A DNA stretch of 64,000 nt, from contig LNEP01000003.1 of the NCBI GenBank assembly GCA_001464125.1, positions 124,001-188,000 of the forward strand, read 5' to 3'. The notes under the pieces are model-generated. The model made no database searches and was not told the DNA's origin. It saw nothing but the letters and a program-made list of their open reading frames with translations. The DNA is from Betaproteobacteria bacterium Ga0077540 (GTDB lineage Bacteria; Pseudomonadota; Gammaproteobacteria; Burkholderiales; Methylophilaceae). A program made the position numbers and the translations under genes. Shown piece by piece: positions 53,513 through 63,817 of the stretch (position 1 is its first letter; the number at the start of each line of letters is the position of its first letter).

Positions 53513-54273
53513 TGCAATGGATGTTGGTTAGGCTTTTGACAGTCATGTTGACTGTTTCATTGAGTGCGTGCGTAACACAATCGAATAATCCCTATAACAC
53601 TGTCTCTGCTGCTACTAATCAAGCGCGCGCTCATACTGAACTAGGCGCTGCATACCTACAAGAAGGTAAGTATGAAATCGCCTTAGAAGAGTTTAACATT
53701 GCCCTCCGAAACGACCCTGAATACGCACTTGCATATAATGGACTTGGTTTGGTGTATGGTGCGCTGAATGAAAACGCTAAAGCAGATGCAGCATTCCAAA
53801 AAGCCCTGCAACTCAAGCCAGAGAGTTCTGAAACCCACAACAACTACGGTAATTTTTTATGCAAAACCAACCGTTACGATGAGTCGATTAAGCATTTTTT
53901 AGATGCAGTTAAAAACCCTTTGTATGAAACACCATATATGGCCTACGCTAACGCTGGCATTTGCTCAATCCGCAAGAAAGATTATGTCGGAGCTGAACGT
54001 TATTTAGCAACAGCATTGCAGATTCAACCTTTATTACATCCTGCGGCTTATCATCTTGCTAACTTGCAGTTTAATCGTGGCGATGCAAAGACTGCTAAAA
54101 CTACATTACAAAATACATTAATTGCCGCACCCAGTGCAGAGGTGTTGTGGTTAGGCATTAAAATTGAGCGTGTGCTGGGCGATAGAGACAACGAAGCCAG
54201 CTATGCGATTCAACTGAGAAAACAATACCCCAATTCAGCCGAAACACAACTGCTGTTAAATTCACAACGTTAG
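53512..54273 (+). CDS. pilF: Type IV pilus biogenesis/outer-membrane lipoprotein PilF (TPR)
   Basis: A 253-residue TPR lipoprotein. The signal peptide ends with the lipobox LSAC (C20). Six or so TPR units follow (LGAAYLQEGKYEIALEEF, and YALAYNGLGLVYGALNE). PilF (PilW) pilots the secretin PilQ to the outer membrane. It sits between rlmN and rodZ as in many proteobacteria. No other pilus gene is in the window. Confidence 0.9.
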   Translation: MQWMLVRLLTVMLTVSLSACVTQSNNPYNTVSAATNQARAHTELGAAYLQEGKYEIALEEFNIALRNDPEYALAYNGLGLVYGALNENAKADAAFQKALQLKPESSETHNNYGNFLCKTNRYDESIKHFLDAVKNPLYETPYMAYANAGICSIRKKDYVGAERYLATALQIQPLLHPAAYHLANLQFNRGDAKTAKTTLQNTLIAAPSAEVLWLGIKIERVLGDRDNEASYAIQLRKQYPNSAETQLLLNSQR

Positions 54274-54293
54274 TACACTCCGGATCATTTACC

Positions 54294-55430
54294 ATGGCGC
54301 GAAAAGCACAAAGTAAACCTGAACAAGTGGTTGAGACTACTGAAACAACACAAGCTGCGGCAATTGAAACCGCCTCCCCAGAATCTGCAATACAAGAGAC
54401 ACAACCTATCTCTGCCTGCGGCGGTGCATTACGTGCAGCGCGCGAGAAACAGAAACTCAGCCTACAAGACATTGCCTCACAATTACGCCTAGGTGTAAAC
54501 CAAGTTGAAGCATTAGAAGCGGACCGTTACGACAAACTGCCGCAACCATCTATTGTGCGAGGCTTTATCCGTAACTATGCCAAAGCCCTTAAGCTGGATG
54601 CTGCGCCAATAGTTGCAGCATACAGCGCAATGGTGCCGAATAGTGCGCCACAGTCATTCGCGGTTAAACCCCCTGAGCATCGCTCTGTAATTGGGGAGCA
54701 TCGTGCTAATTTTTCATTTATGTCATTTATCGGGCTGCTACTGTGCTTTGCAATAATCGCTGGTCTATTCTATTACTACACGCAGGTCATCAAGCCTAAT
54801 GTGGCTTCAAACCAAGTAACACCAGTTACGCAAACAACTCTAGACACTGCGCCAACCACTCCTACTACTGACTCAGCAGAGTTTGCATTACCTGCAGCTG
54901 AGCGCCAAGATAATGTCACACCGATTGATTTGCCAGCAGCCGCAACCGACACAGCAACAGGCAGTCAACCAAATGCTACTCTTACGCCCGAATCAGTAAC
55001 CACAGCAGCGCCTGTAAACAGTGCAACAACGGTAAGCCCAAGTGACGCGGCGAATGCGCTACAACCAAAACCGAATGTGGCAACACCTGCTGCAACACTG
55101 CCTGCTGCTACGGTACCTACTGTTGCAGTACCTAGCGCTACGCCATCTAACGAAACGCCTCTTGTGAAAGAGACTATACAAAATAACGCAAAAAGTGCAC
55201 AACTCGTGATTGATGCCTCAGAGGAAACTTGGGTCAACATTGTGGATGCAAACGGCAGACAGTTCTACAGCAAAGTATTGGCGGCTGGCACCACAGAGAC
55301 AGTAACAGCAGCACCCCCACTCACCATTACAGTGGGTAATGCGCATGGCACATCCATTTCCATGAATGGCCAAGCGCTTGATTTGTTAGCGCACACCAGA
55401 GATCGTGTTGCGCGCTTAAAAGTGAATTAG
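54294..55430 (+). CDS. rodZ: Cytoskeletal protein RodZ
   Basis: A 378-residue protein. It has a low-complexity Thr/Glu/Ala start, a helix-turn-helix (about 40-110, LRAAREKQKLSLQDIASQLR), a membrane segment (about 142-162, FMSFIGLLLCFAIIAGLFYY), a Pro/Thr/Ala-rich periplasmic linker (about 175-290) and a C-terminal DUF4115 domain with ASEETWVNIVDANGRQFYSK. It links MreB to the membrane and sets cell shape. Its position between pilF and ispG is typical. Confidence 0.93.
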   Translation: MARKAQSKPEQVVETTETTQAAAIETASPESAIQETQPISACGGALRAAREKQKLSLQDIASQLRLGVNQVEALEADRYDKLPQPSIVRGFIRNYAKALKLDAAPIVAAYSAMVPNSAPQSFAVKPPEHRSVIGEHRANFSFMSFIGLLLCFAIIAGLFYYYTQVIKPNVASNQVTPVTQTTLDTAPTTPTTDSAEFALPAAERQDNVTPIDLPAAATDTATGSQPNATLTPESVTTAAPVNSATTVSPSDAANALQPKPNVATPAATLPAATVPTVAVPSATPSNETPLVKETIQNNAKSAQLVIDASEETWVNIVDANGRQFYSKVLAAGTTETVTAAPPLTITVGNAHGTSISMNGQALDLLAHTRDRVARLKVN

Positions 55431-55438
55431 TGGTTTAA

Positions 55439-56719
55439 ATGAAACGTAGAAATACCCGACAAGTCATGGTTGGCCACGTCCCGGTGGGCGGTGGGTTAAA
55501 CGGCTCCATCCCTGCCAGCGTAGTCGTGCAAAGCATGACCAATACCGACACCGCTGATGCCACAGCGACCATCCAACAAGTGTATGAACTGTGGCAAGCG
55601 GGTTCTGAGGTCGTTCGCATTACGGTCAACTCACCGGAAGCAGCTGCCCAAGTGGGCAACATTCGTCGCGGCTTAGATGCACTAGGCTGCAACGTACCCC
55701 TAGTCGGTGATTTTCACTATAACGGTCACAAACTGCTACAAGCTTACCCAGACTGTGCGCAAGCACTAGCAAAATACCGCATCAATCCCGGCAATGTAGG
55801 CAAAGGCAGCAAACGTGATGAGCAATTTGCTGCGATGATCGAGGCAGCTATCCAGTATAAAAAGGCCGTACGTATTGGTGTTAATTGGGGCAGTCTGGAC
55901 CAAGCCAAGATGGCGCGCATGATGGACGAAAATGCGAAATCAGCCACCCCACTTTCTGCGGATGCGCTGATGCAAGAAGCCCTGATTCAATCTGCACTAG
56001 AGAGTGCTCAGCAAGCGGTTGAGATTGGCTTGGATCCGAATCAAATCATTATTTCCTGCAAAGTCAGCAACGTACAAGACTTGGTCAAAGTCTATACCGA
56101 TCTTGCGCAGCGCTGCGATTACCCACTGCATCTAGGTTTGACCGAAGCAGGGATGGGTTCCAAGGGAATTGTTGCTTCAACTGCCGCCTTGGCGCTGCTT
56201 CTGCAAGAAGGCATTGGCGATACCATACGTGTTTCGCTCACGCCCGAACCTAACGAATCGCGCACAAAGGAAGTGGTTGTAGCTCAAGAAATTCTACAAA
56301 CAATGGGTATCCGCTCATTCACACCGCTAGTGACAGCCTGCCCGGGCTGTGGACGCACCACCAGCACTTATTTCCAAGAGCTGGCTATGCAAATCCAAAG
56401 TTACCTGCGTGCACAAATGCCAGTGTGGCGTGCCGCTTATCCCGGTGTAGAAAACATGAACGTTGCTGTGATGGGTTGCGTGGTCAATGGCCCTGGCGAG
56501 TCCAAACTGGCCAATATCGGTATAAGCTTACCAGGTACTGGCGAAGTGCCTGTAGCACCCGTATTTGTAGATGGCGAAAAAACCGTGACTCTAAAAGGTG
56601 ACCACATTGCACAAGAGTTTCAAGCCATTGTGGAAACCTATGTACAAAAAAATTATGCTGAAGGGGGTAAGTTGCGTACTGCCCTCCCCTCTAAAACTAT
56701 TCCGATTCAAGCAATTTAA
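55439..56719 (+). CDS. ispG: (E)-4-hydroxy-3-methylbut-2-enyl diphosphate synthase IspG
   Basis: A 426-residue IspG. It begins [19 protein letters not shown]. The [4Fe-4S] cysteines are C301 and C304 in [12 protein letters not shown] and C347 in [10 protein letters not shown]. It makes the penultimate MEP-pathway intermediate. The length of around 426 is usual in betaproteobacteria, longer than in E. coli. It starts eight bases after rodZ and ends three bases before hisS. Confidence 0.96.
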   Translation: MKRRNTRQVMVGHVPVGGGLNGSIPASVVVQSMTNTDTADATATIQQVYELWQAGSEVVRITVNSPEAAAQVGNIRRGLDALGCNVPLVGDFHYNGHKLLQAYPDCAQALAKYRINPGNVGKGSKRDEQFAAMIEAAIQYKKAVRIGVNWGSLDQAKMARMMDENAKSATPLSADALMQEALIQSALESAQQAVEIGLDPNQIIISCKVSNVQDLVKVYTDLAQRCDYPLHLGLTEAGMGSKGIVASTAALALLLQEGIGDTIRVSLTPEPNESRTKEVVVAQEILQTMGIRSFTPLVTACPGCGRTTSTYFQELAMQIQSYLRAQMPVWRAAYPGVENMNVAVMGCVVNGPGESKLANIGISLPGTGEVPVAPVFVDGEKTVTLKGDHIAQEFQAIVETYVQKNYAEGGKLRTALPSKTIPIQAI

Positions 56720-56722
56720 GCA

Positions 56723-57988
56723 ATGAGCGCTATTTCAAACAGTAAATTTCAGTCTATTAAAGGCTTCTACGACATTCTTCCTGAGTTCACACCACTCTGG
56801 TTCAAACTAGAAGACACTGCACGCCAAGTCCTCGCCAGCTATGGCTACAACAATATCCGTATGCCGCTGGTAGAGCCAACAGAACTATTTGTGCGAAGCG
56901 TCGGTGAACACACCGACATTGTTGAAAAAGAAATGTATGCTTGGGAAGACGCGCTAAATGGAGATAAGTTAACCTTGCGCCCGGAAGGCACTGCTGGTTG
57001 CGTGCGCGCTGTGGTCGAGCACAGTTTGACTTACAACGGCCCCCAGCGCTTATGGTACATGGGGCCAATGTTCAGACACGAAAACGTCCAGAAAGGCCGC
57101 CAGCGCCAATTTCATCAGATTGGGGTAGAAGCCTTTGGCTTTGATGGTCCGGACGTTGATGCAGAACAAATCATTTTGCTGGCTAGATTATGGCGCGCAT
57201 TAGGGATTCAAGATGTCGCGCTACAAATCAATAGTATTGGGGATGTCAGTGAGCGTGCAGCTTATCGCCAAACACTCATTCAATATTTCGAACAACATGC
57301 AGATTTGCTGGATGAAGATGCAAAGCGCCGTCTTCACACCAACCCTTTGCGCATTTTGGACACCAAAAATCCACGTATGCAAGCCATGTGTGAAGCTGCA
57401 CCCAAATTGATGAATTGCTTGGGCGAAGCCTCACAGCAGCATTTTGAACGCTTATGCCAACTGTTGACGCAGGCTGGAATTGCCTACACCGTGAACCATC
57501 GTTTGGTGCGCGGCCTTGATTATTACAACCGTACCGTGTTTGAATGGGTCACGACTAAATTGGGTGCACAAGGCACCATTGCCGGCGGTGGCCGCTATGA
57601 CACACTTGTAGAGCGACTTGGTGGCCAATCTACTCCGGCCTGCGGCTTTGGTATTGGCCTTGAGCGTGTATTCTTATTGATGCAGGAATATGGCGTTAGT
57701 GCCAATAACGCACCTGACCTTTACTTGGTAAATGTGGGTGAGCATGCAGAAAAACACGCGTTTATCATGGCCGAGCAATTACGTAGTGATGGTCTCAGTG
57801 TGGTATTACATGCAGGTGGTGGTAGTTTTAAATCGCAAATGAAAAAAGCGGACCGAAGTGGTGCGCGTTATGCAGCTATTTTAGGTGATGATGAAGCTTT
57901 GGCCGGAGAAATTTCGATTAAACCGCTACTCAATGCGGGTGAGCAAAAACGTTGTAAACTAAATGAAGTGCGCAATTTAATTGGGTAG
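56723..57988 (+). CDS. hisS: Histidyl-tRNA synthetase
   Basis: A 421-residue class II synthetase. It has motif 2 [20 protein letters not shown], the HisA-type [15 protein letters not shown], and motif 3 FGIGLERV, followed by the anticodon-binding domain. It charges tRNA-His. It is distinct from hisZ (29688-30848), which lacks the anticodon domain. In relatives ispG-hisS is followed by yfgM and bamB; here three extra genes lie between. Confidence 0.97.
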   Translation: MSAISNSKFQSIKGFYDILPEFTPLWFKLEDTARQVLASYGYNNIRMPLVEPTELFVRSVGEHTDIVEKEMYAWEDALNGDKLTLRPEGTAGCVRAVVEHSLTYNGPQRLWYMGPMFRHENVQKGRQRQFHQIGVEAFGFDGPDVDAEQIILLARLWRALGIQDVALQINSIGDVSERAAYRQTLIQYFEQHADLLDEDAKRRLHTNPLRILDTKNPRMQAMCEAAPKLMNCLGEASQQHFERLCQLLTQAGIAYTVNHRLVRGLDYYNRTVFEWVTTKLGAQGTIAGGGRYDTLVERLGGQSTPACGFGIGLERVFLLMQEYGVSANNAPDLYLVNVGEHAEKHAFIMAEQLRSDGLSVVLHAGGGSFKSQMKKADRSGARYAAILGDDEALAGEISIKPLLNAGEQKRCKLNEVRNLIG

Positions 57989-58019
57989 TGATTTTAATAA
58001 CGGATATGGGTGAATCGTC

Positions 58020-58775
58020 ATGACTGAACACAATAATTTGTATAAAGCGATGACCGTGCTAGGCTTATTGCTAGCCATCGGCATGGCCAGTGCAGCCTTT
58101 ATCTTAGGCGTACAAGCCAAACGCGCAGTATCTGGACAGCAATCCATTACTGTCAAAGGTTTGGCAGAAAAACCCATTAAAGCCGATAGCGCAGAATGGA
58201 CCATCACTATTGGTGTCAGCAGTGATACACAAGCTAATGCGTTAAACACTCTCGCCGTAGAACTAAAAGTAGTACAAACATTTTTGGAAAAACAAGGTCT
58301 CGACCAAAGCACTTGGTCCATAGATGTGGAAACTATTGGTCCGCATTACGAAGAAATTTTTATCAAAGATGTGCCACGCCAAGTTCAGAAAGGTTTTGAT
58401 GCCTACCAAAATATACGCATTAATACCAAAGACTTAGCCAAAATCACTGCTGCCAACAAAGCGTTCTTACAGCTCAAAGCTGATAATCATCCGGTCAATG
58501 CACAGCCACCAAGCTATCTGGTCAGCAACTTAGAAGCCATTAAAATGTCTCTGATTGCAGATGCCACTAAAAACGCTCGCTCCCGCGCTACTGAATTTGT
58601 AAAGCAAGACGGCGTGAAAGTGGGTGTGATGAAATCTGCTAGCCAAGGCGCGTTTTATATTCTACCGGTAGGTGGCGCTGATGATAGCGATAATAGCTAC
58701 GGTGGCGTCTATGATAAATCCACTATTGATAAAACTGCGCGTGTCGTGGTCACTATTGTATATAACATTGAGTAG
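58020..58775 (+). CDS. SIMPL-domain (DUF541) periplasmic protein
   Basis: A 251-residue protein. It has a membrane anchor or signal segment (about 10-32, AMTVLGLLLAIGMASAAFIL) and the SIMPL domain (about 40-250) with ITVKGLAEKPIKADSAEWTI, VTIVYNIE at the end. SIMPL proteins are exported and linked to stress or membrane-fluid responses; molecular function is not established. It starts 31 bases after hisS and ends eight bases before an ABC ATPase gene. It is part of a block not expected in the hisS-yfgM-bamB order. Confidence 0.85.
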   Translation: MTEHNNLYKAMTVLGLLLAIGMASAAFILGVQAKRAVSGQQSITVKGLAEKPIKADSAEWTITIGVSSDTQANALNTLAVELKVVQTFLEKQGLDQSTWSIDVETIGPHYEEIFIKDVPRQVQKGFDAYQNIRINTKDLAKITAANKAFLQLKADNHPVNAQPPSYLVSNLEAIKMSLIADATKNARSRATEFVKQDGVKVGVMKSASQGAFYILPVGGADDSDNSYGGVYDKSTIDKTARVVVTIVYNIE

Positions 58776-58783
58776 CCATATCC

Positions 58784-59617
58784 ATGAGTGAAATATTAAG
58801 TATTCAACACTTAAATGTCATGCCCAAAAGCGATCCTACACGCTTATTGGTCAAGAACGCTGGTTTCACTTTATCCACAGGCAAAACCACCTGTATCGTA
58901 GGCGAATCTGGCAGTGGAAAAAGCCTGACGGCCCTGACCATCATGGGCTTGTTATCCAAGCAGCTACAAGCCAGCGGCCAAGTGATTTTTCAAGGCCAGG
59001 ACATTACCCAACTAAATGACAAAGCCATGCAAAGTATCCGTGGCGCAAAAATCGGCATGATTTTCCAAGAGCCAATGACTTCCCTCAACCCTGTGCTAAC
59101 CGTGGGTTATCAAATTGGCGAACCCTTGACTGCGCACTTGGGTTTAAAAGGTCAAGCCCTTAAAACACGTATCGCTAATTTATTAGAACAAGTGGGCATT
59201 CCGGCCAGCCGCGCTGATAGTTATCCTGATGAGCTCTCAGGTGGTCAACGTCAACGTGTAATGATTGCCATGAGCATTGCTTGTGAACCAGCCTTATTGA
59301 TTGCCGATGAACCGACCACTGCGTTAGATGTGACGGTTCAAGCACAAGTGCTCAAGCTACTAGATGCGCTTAAAACACGTATGAATATGGCCATGCTGTT
59401 CATCACGCATGACTTTGGTGTGGTGGCAGACATTGCAGATGATGTAATTGTGATGTTCCGTGGTGAGATTATAGAAGCCGGTTCGCGCGAGCAGGTACTA
59501 AACCACCCTAAACACCCTTACACCAAAGCCTTATTAGCTTGCGTACCCGACGCTGAAGGTCTTAAGACACTCAAACCGATTGATTACAGCTGGCTACAGC
59601 AAGAGGCGGCTGCATGA
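58784..59617 (+). CDS. ABC transporter ATP-binding protein, peptide/nickel type (first)
   Basis: A 277-residue ATPase. It has Walker A GESGSGKSLT, the Q-loop FQEPMTSLNPVLTVGYQI, the signature LSGGQRQRVM, Walker B LLIADEPTTALDV and the H-loop FITHDFGVVADIA. The C-terminal HPYTKALLACVPD is typical of oligopeptide-type (DppD/YejF N-half) ATPases. No permease or binding-protein gene is next to it, so the substrate is unknown; permeases must be elsewhere. It overlaps the second ATPase gene by four bases (ATGA). Confidence 0.9.
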   Translation: MSEILSIQHLNVMPKSDPTRLLVKNAGFTLSTGKTTCIVGESGSGKSLTALTIMGLLSKQLQASGQVIFQGQDITQLNDKAMQSIRGAKIGMIFQEPMTSLNPVLTVGYQIGEPLTAHLGLKGQALKTRIANLLEQVGIPASRADSYPDELSGGQRQRVMIAMSIACEPALLIADEPTTALDVTVQAQVLKLLDALKTRMNMAMLFITHDFGVVADIADDVIVMFRGEIIEAGSREQVLNHPKHPYTKALLACVPDAEGLKTLKPIDYSWLQQEAAA

Positions 59618-60411
59618 GTGACATTATATTAGAGGCATTAAACCTCAATAAAACCTATACGCAGCGCAGTGGTCGCTTTGGCTTTGGCACCACGCAAATC
59701 AAAGCGTTAGATGACGTTAGCGTTCAACTCAAACAAGGCACTACGCTTGCTGTGGTCGGAGAATCAGGCAGCGGAAAATCCACTTTGGCACGTTGTCTGT
59801 TACAATTGCAACCGCTTGACAGTGGTGATGTAATATTCCAAGGGCAACATTTGGCCCAACTCCATAAAGAAGACTTGCGCGGCGTACGTAAACACCTGCA
59901 AATGGTATTTCAGGATCCGTTCGCATCGCTTAATCCGCGAATGCGCGTGGGTGAAATAGTAGGCGAAGGTTTGCTGATTCATGGGGTAGGCTCTGCAGCA
60001 TCACGAATGGCACAAGTGCACCAAATGCTAGAACGCGTAGGGCTGACTGCTGCCGATGCCATGAAATATCCGCATCAATTTTCCGGCGGGCAGCGCCAGC
60101 GTATTGGCATTGCCAGAGCATTAGTATTACAGCCAAAAGTGGTAATCTGTGATGAACCGGTGTCCGCATTAGATGTTTCAGTGCAAGCACAAATATTATT
60201 GCTGCTTAAATCACTGCAGCAAGAGATGGGGTTAAGCTATATTTTCATTACCCACGATTTACGTGTGGTACGTCACATTGCAAACGACATTATTGTGATG
60301 TACAAAGGAAAAATTGTGGAGCAAGGTGCGGTAGAAGCTATTTACACAGCGCCGCAACAGGATTACACACAACAGTTACTACAAGCAATTCCAGGCCGTA
60401 AGGCCGCTTAA
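59614..60411 (+). CDS. ABC transporter ATP-binding protein, peptide/nickel type (second)
   Basis: A 265-residue ATPase. It has Walker A GESGSGKSTL, FQDPFASLNPRMRVGEIV, the signature FSGGQRQRIGIARAL, Walker B VVICDEPVSALDV, and the H-loop FITHDLRVVRHIA. The C-terminus includes YTAPQQDYTQQLLQAIPG. It resembles DppF or the second half of YejF. With the gene before it, it forms the ATPase pair of one importer, apparently co-translated. It ends 58 bases before yfgM. Confidence 0.9.
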   Translation: MSDIILEALNLNKTYTQRSGRFGFGTTQIKALDDVSVQLKQGTTLAVVGESGSGKSTLARCLLQLQPLDSGDVIFQGQHLAQLHKEDLRGVRKHLQMVFQDPFASLNPRMRVGEIVGEGLLIHGVGSAASRMAQVHQMLERVGLTAADAMKYPHQFSGGQRQRIGIARALVLQPKVVICDEPVSALDVSVQAQILLLLKSLQQEMGLSYIFITHDLRVVRHIANDIIVMYKGKIVEQGAVEAIYTAPQQDYTQQLLQAIPGRKAA

Positions 60412-60469
60412 TTTAAGACGATTAAACCAGAATATTTAAACCAAAGATAAGCAAACTAGGGCAATTAAC

Positions 60470-61096
60470 ATGGCGTACGATTTAGAAGAGCAAGAACAGT
60501 TAGATGAATTTAAAGCTTGGTGGAACAAACACGGCAAACAAGTTAGTAGCATTGTGTTGTTAGCTGTGTTGGCTTATGCAGGTTGGCAGGGTTATCATTT
60601 TTGGATAGCAAAAAAATCAACGGAAGCTTCAAACATTTATCAAACACTCATCACATCAGAGCCAGCTAAACTAGAGAACATCAAAACGCAAGCTAACCAG
60701 TTGACCCAAGATTATAGTGTGACTCCATATGCTGGTCGCGCTGCAGTATTTTTAGCAAAACAACAGTATGAAGCAAAAGATATTGATGGTGCAAAACAAC
60801 AATTACAATGGGCCGTGGAGCATGCAAAAGAATCCAGTGTGCAATCAATCGCTGCCTTACAGCTTGCTGGTATTTATTACGAAAATAAAGATTACGAAAC
60901 TGCGAAAAAAACGCTAAACAACATTCAAGACCAAGGGTATCTCGGGTTGAAAGACAATCTACTGGGTGACATTTTACTGGCAGAGGGTAAAACTGATGAT
61001 GCAAAAAAAGCTTTTGCAGAAGCACTTAAAAACCTTGATAGACAAGGCAGACTATATCAATTGACCAATCAAAAACTTGAATCACTAGGTGCTTAA
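60470..61096 (+). CDS. yfgM: YfgM family tetratricopeptide membrane protein
   Basis: A 208-residue protein. It opens MAYDLEEQEQLDEFKAWWNK, has one membrane segment (about 24-44) and a TPR-like periplasmic domain (about 70-205). YfgM interacts with the SecYEG-associated chaperone PpiD in E. coli. The place between hisS and bamB is the usual one, apart from the inserted genes. Confidence 0.92.
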   Translation: MAYDLEEQEQLDEFKAWWNKHGKQVSSIVLLAVLAYAGWQGYHFWIAKKSTEASNIYQTLITSEPAKLENIKTQANQLTQDYSVTPYAGRAAVFLAKQQYEAKDIDGAKQQLQWAVEHAKESSVQSIAALQLAGIYYENKDYETAKKTLNNIQDQGYLGLKDNLLGDILLAEGKTDDAKKAFAEALKNLDRQGRLYQLTNQKLESLGA

Positions 61097-61142
61097 GCAA
61101 CATCAGGTTAACTAAACCACCACCTTCGTTAGGGAACTTAGT

Positions 61143-62330
61143 TTGTACAGTATATTTATTCATCACATCGTCAGAGCTAGCATCACCGCAATGCTGATAT
61201 CACTTACAGCTTGTAGCGCGCTTACTGAGCTGAGATCAGACATGGCTGATAGACTATTCGGTGCTGAACCTCCCAACCCGCCTGCAGAACTGGAAGAAAT
61301 TAAAGAGTCTTATACTGCCAAAATTGATTGGTCGTTATCACTGGGGGAAACAGCGCGATATGACTACACTCCAGCACTAGAAACAAGCTTCCTATACGCT
61401 GCGAATGCTGAAGGCGATGTCATAAAAATTGACGCGATCAGCGGCAAAGAACTTTGGAAAACAAACCTTGGTGAAGCCATCAGTGGGGGTGTGGGCACAG
61501 GGGGGGGCCTAGTATTAGTGGGCACTAATAAAGGCCATGTTTTTGCTTTGGATGTAACAGGCAAACCACTGTGGAGTGCTAAATTAAGTAGTGAAGTGCT
61601 AAGCGTTCCACGTTACTTTGATGGCAAAGTAATTGTAAGAACTGGTGATAACCGTATTTTTGGTATTGATGCTGCTGATGGCAAACGGATATGGGTCTAT
61701 GAGCGCACATCTCCCGCCCTCACGTTACGCAGTAGTGTAGGTGTTATTGTCGATGGTGGTGCGGTGTACGCAGGTTACGCTGGAGGGAAACTGGCAGCCA
61801 TCCGAGCAGATAACGGCAAACTTATTTGGGAGTCCACCGTGGCGCAACCCAAGGGCGTTACGGAAATAGAACGTATCGCAGATATCACTAGCCTGCCATT
61901 TGTAGATGGTCCTTTACTTTTCTCTGTGGCTTATCAAGGCAGAATCGCAGCGATCGATCGCAAAAACGGCCAAATCCTATGGAATAGAGATATTTCTAGT
62001 TACAACGGTTTGACTGCTGAAGATGGTAAATTATTTGTCAGCCACACTCTAGGTTCGGTCTATTCACTAGACTATGAAAATGGTCGTACTTTCTGGCGCC
62101 AAGGCAATTTAGCTAACCGACGTCTCACCAAACCATTATCAATGGGTACGTTTATCGCTGTCGGTGATCTGGAAGGTTATATTCACTTCTTGAGCCGTGA
62201 CGATGGTAGCTTCGTCGGTCGAATTAAAATTGATGACGAAGCGGTGATGTCTATCGTGGCTGGCAACAACTCCTCTCAACTGATTGCGGAAACACGTGGT
62301 GGCGGCCTATATGCCATCACAGTCAAATAA
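61143..62330 (+). CDS. bamB: Outer-membrane assembly lipoprotein BamB
   Basis: A 395-residue lipoprotein. The signal peptide ends with the lipobox LTAC (C24), followed by an eight-bladed beta-propeller of PQQ-like repeats (for example DGKVIVRTGDNRIFGIDAAD). It is part of the BAM complex. The start is a TTG (61143) with TTAGGGA upstream. It ends four bases before der. Confidence 0.95.
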   Translation: MYSIFIHHIVRASITAMLISLTACSALTELRSDMADRLFGAEPPNPPAELEEIKESYTAKIDWSLSLGETARYDYTPALETSFLYAANAEGDVIKIDAISGKELWKTNLGEAISGGVGTGGGLVLVGTNKGHVFALDVTGKPLWSAKLSSEVLSVPRYFDGKVIVRTGDNRIFGIDAADGKRIWVYERTSPALTLRSSVGVIVDGGAVYAGYAGGKLAAIRADNGKLIWESTVAQPKGVTEIERIADITSLPFVDGPLLFSVAYQGRIAAIDRKNGQILWNRDISSYNGLTAEDGKLFVSHTLGSVYSLDYENGRTFWRQGNLANRRLTKPLSMGTFIAVGDLEGYIHFLSRDDGSFVGRIKIDDEAVMSIVAGNNSSQLIAETRGGGLYAITVK

Positions 62331-62333
62331 CTT

Positions 62334-63764
62334 ATGTTACCCACCATTGTATTAGTCGGCCGACCCAACGTCGGCAAATCCACACTATTTAACCGCCTAA
62401 CCAAAAGTAGAGATGCGTTAGTAGCAGATTTGCCCGGCCTCACGCGCGACCGTCATTACGGGCGAGGCATTGGCGCTAGTAAACCATACCTAGTCATTGA
62501 TACAGGCGGCTTTGAACCTACAGCCGAAAGCGGCATTCTCAAAGAAATGGCCAAACAAACCTTGCTTGCGATTGATGAAGCAGACGTGATTATCTTTTTG
62601 GTGGATGGTCGTGCTGGTTTAACGCCACAAGAATTTATCATCGCCGATAAACTACGCAAGGCGCAACGCCCAGTGTTACTGGCTGTCAACAAAACCGAAG
62701 GTATGAATAAGGCAGTCGTCGCTGCAGACTTTCATGAGTTAGGTCTGGGTGATCCGCTTTCTATCTCCTCTGCGCATGGTGAAGGTGTTAAAGATATCGT
62801 CGAGTTAGCACTCGAGCATTTTCCAGAACCTGAGATTGACGAGACCAAGACCAACGATAAAATCCCGCGTATCGCCATTGTGGGCAGACCCAACGTCGGC
62901 AAGTCTACGCTGGTTAATGCATTGTTAGGTGAAGACCGGGTGATTGCTTTTGATGAACCTGGGACCACCCGCGACTCCATTGAAATTGATTTAGAAAAAA
63001 ATGGTAAACGTTACACCATTATCGACACTGCTGGCGTGCGTAAGCGCGGGCGAGTATTTGAAGCGATTGAGAAGTTCTCGGTCGTTAAAACCATGCAAGC
63101 TATTGAAGATGCCAATGTGGCGATTTTAGTAGTCGACGCACAAGAAGGAATCACCGAACAAGATGCGCACGTGGCAGCCTATATTCTAGACTCCGGACGT
63201 GCTTTGGTGGTTGCTATTAATAAGTGGGATGGCCTGAAGGAAGACGAACGTGACTGGATTAAACGCGAAATTGACCGCAAGTTAATTTTTCTAGACTTTG
63301 CCAAATTTCATTACATCTCGGCGTTGCGTAAAAAGGGTTTGCCTGAGTTACTCAGCTCAGTTGATGACGCGTTTAAAGCAGCCATGACCAAGTTACCCAC
63401 ACCGCAACTCACACGGGTACTCACAGATGCTATCGCGCAACACCAGCCGCCCATCACGCGCGGTATTCGTCCCAAACTGCGCTACGCGCACCAAGGTGGT
63501 ATGAATCCACCAATTGTCGTGATTCATGGCACACATATCGATGGCATCAAAGATAGCTATAAACGCTATTTGGAAGGTGTTTTCCGCAAGACTTTCCAAC
63601 TCACAGGCACGCCCCTACGCGTGCAGTTTAATCAGGGTGAAAATCCATTTGCAGAACCTGAAAAGCGCAAATCCGGCGAGGGTATTGTGAGCATGCGCCG
63701 TAGAAAAACAGCACAACGCGCAGAGCTGAAAGCAAAAAAAGACGCAGAAAACAAAAAGCGTTAA
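62334..63764 (+). CDS. der: Ribosome biogenesis GTPase Der
   Basis: A 476-residue GTPase with two tandem G domains. The first has [15 protein letters not shown] (8-22) and the second [15 protein letters not shown] (around 183-197), followed by a KH-like C-terminal domain. It acts in 50S subunit assembly. The C-terminal tail is rich in Arg, Lys and Ala ([20 protein letters not shown]). It ends the yfgM-bamB-der run. Confidence 0.97.
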   Translation: MLPTIVLVGRPNVGKSTLFNRLTKSRDALVADLPGLTRDRHYGRGIGASKPYLVIDTGGFEPTAESGILKEMAKQTLLAIDEADVIIFLVDGRAGLTPQEFIIADKLRKAQRPVLLAVNKTEGMNKAVVAADFHELGLGDPLSISSAHGEGVKDIVELALEHFPEPEIDETKTNDKIPRIAIVGRPNVGKSTLVNALLGEDRVIAFDEPGTTRDSIEIDLEKNGKRYTIIDTAGVRKRGRVFEAIEKFSVVKTMQAIEDANVAILVVDAQEGITEQDAHVAAYILDSGRALVVAINKWDGLKEDERDWIKREIDRKLIFLDFAKFHYISALRKKGLPELLSSVDDAFKAAMTKLPTPQLTRVLTDAIAQHQPPITRGIRPKLRYAHQGGMNPPIVVIHGTHIDGIKDSYKRYLEGVFRKTFQLTGTPLRVQFNQGENPFAEPEKRKSGEGIVSMRRRKTAQRAELKAKKDAENKKR

Positions 63765-63784
63765 TTGATACTGCACGAAAATCA

Positions 63785-63806
63785 CCCCAACCCAGTTGAG
63801 TTGGGG
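63785..63806. terminator. Terminator between der and the convergent PEP-CTERM gene
   Basis: CCCCAAC / GTTGGGG with an eight-base loop. T-rich DNA (CTAATTTTATTTTTG) follows on the plus strand and AAAATCA precedes it, so it can stop transcripts in both directions. Confidence 0.65.
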
Positions 63807-63817
63807 CAATTCTAATT

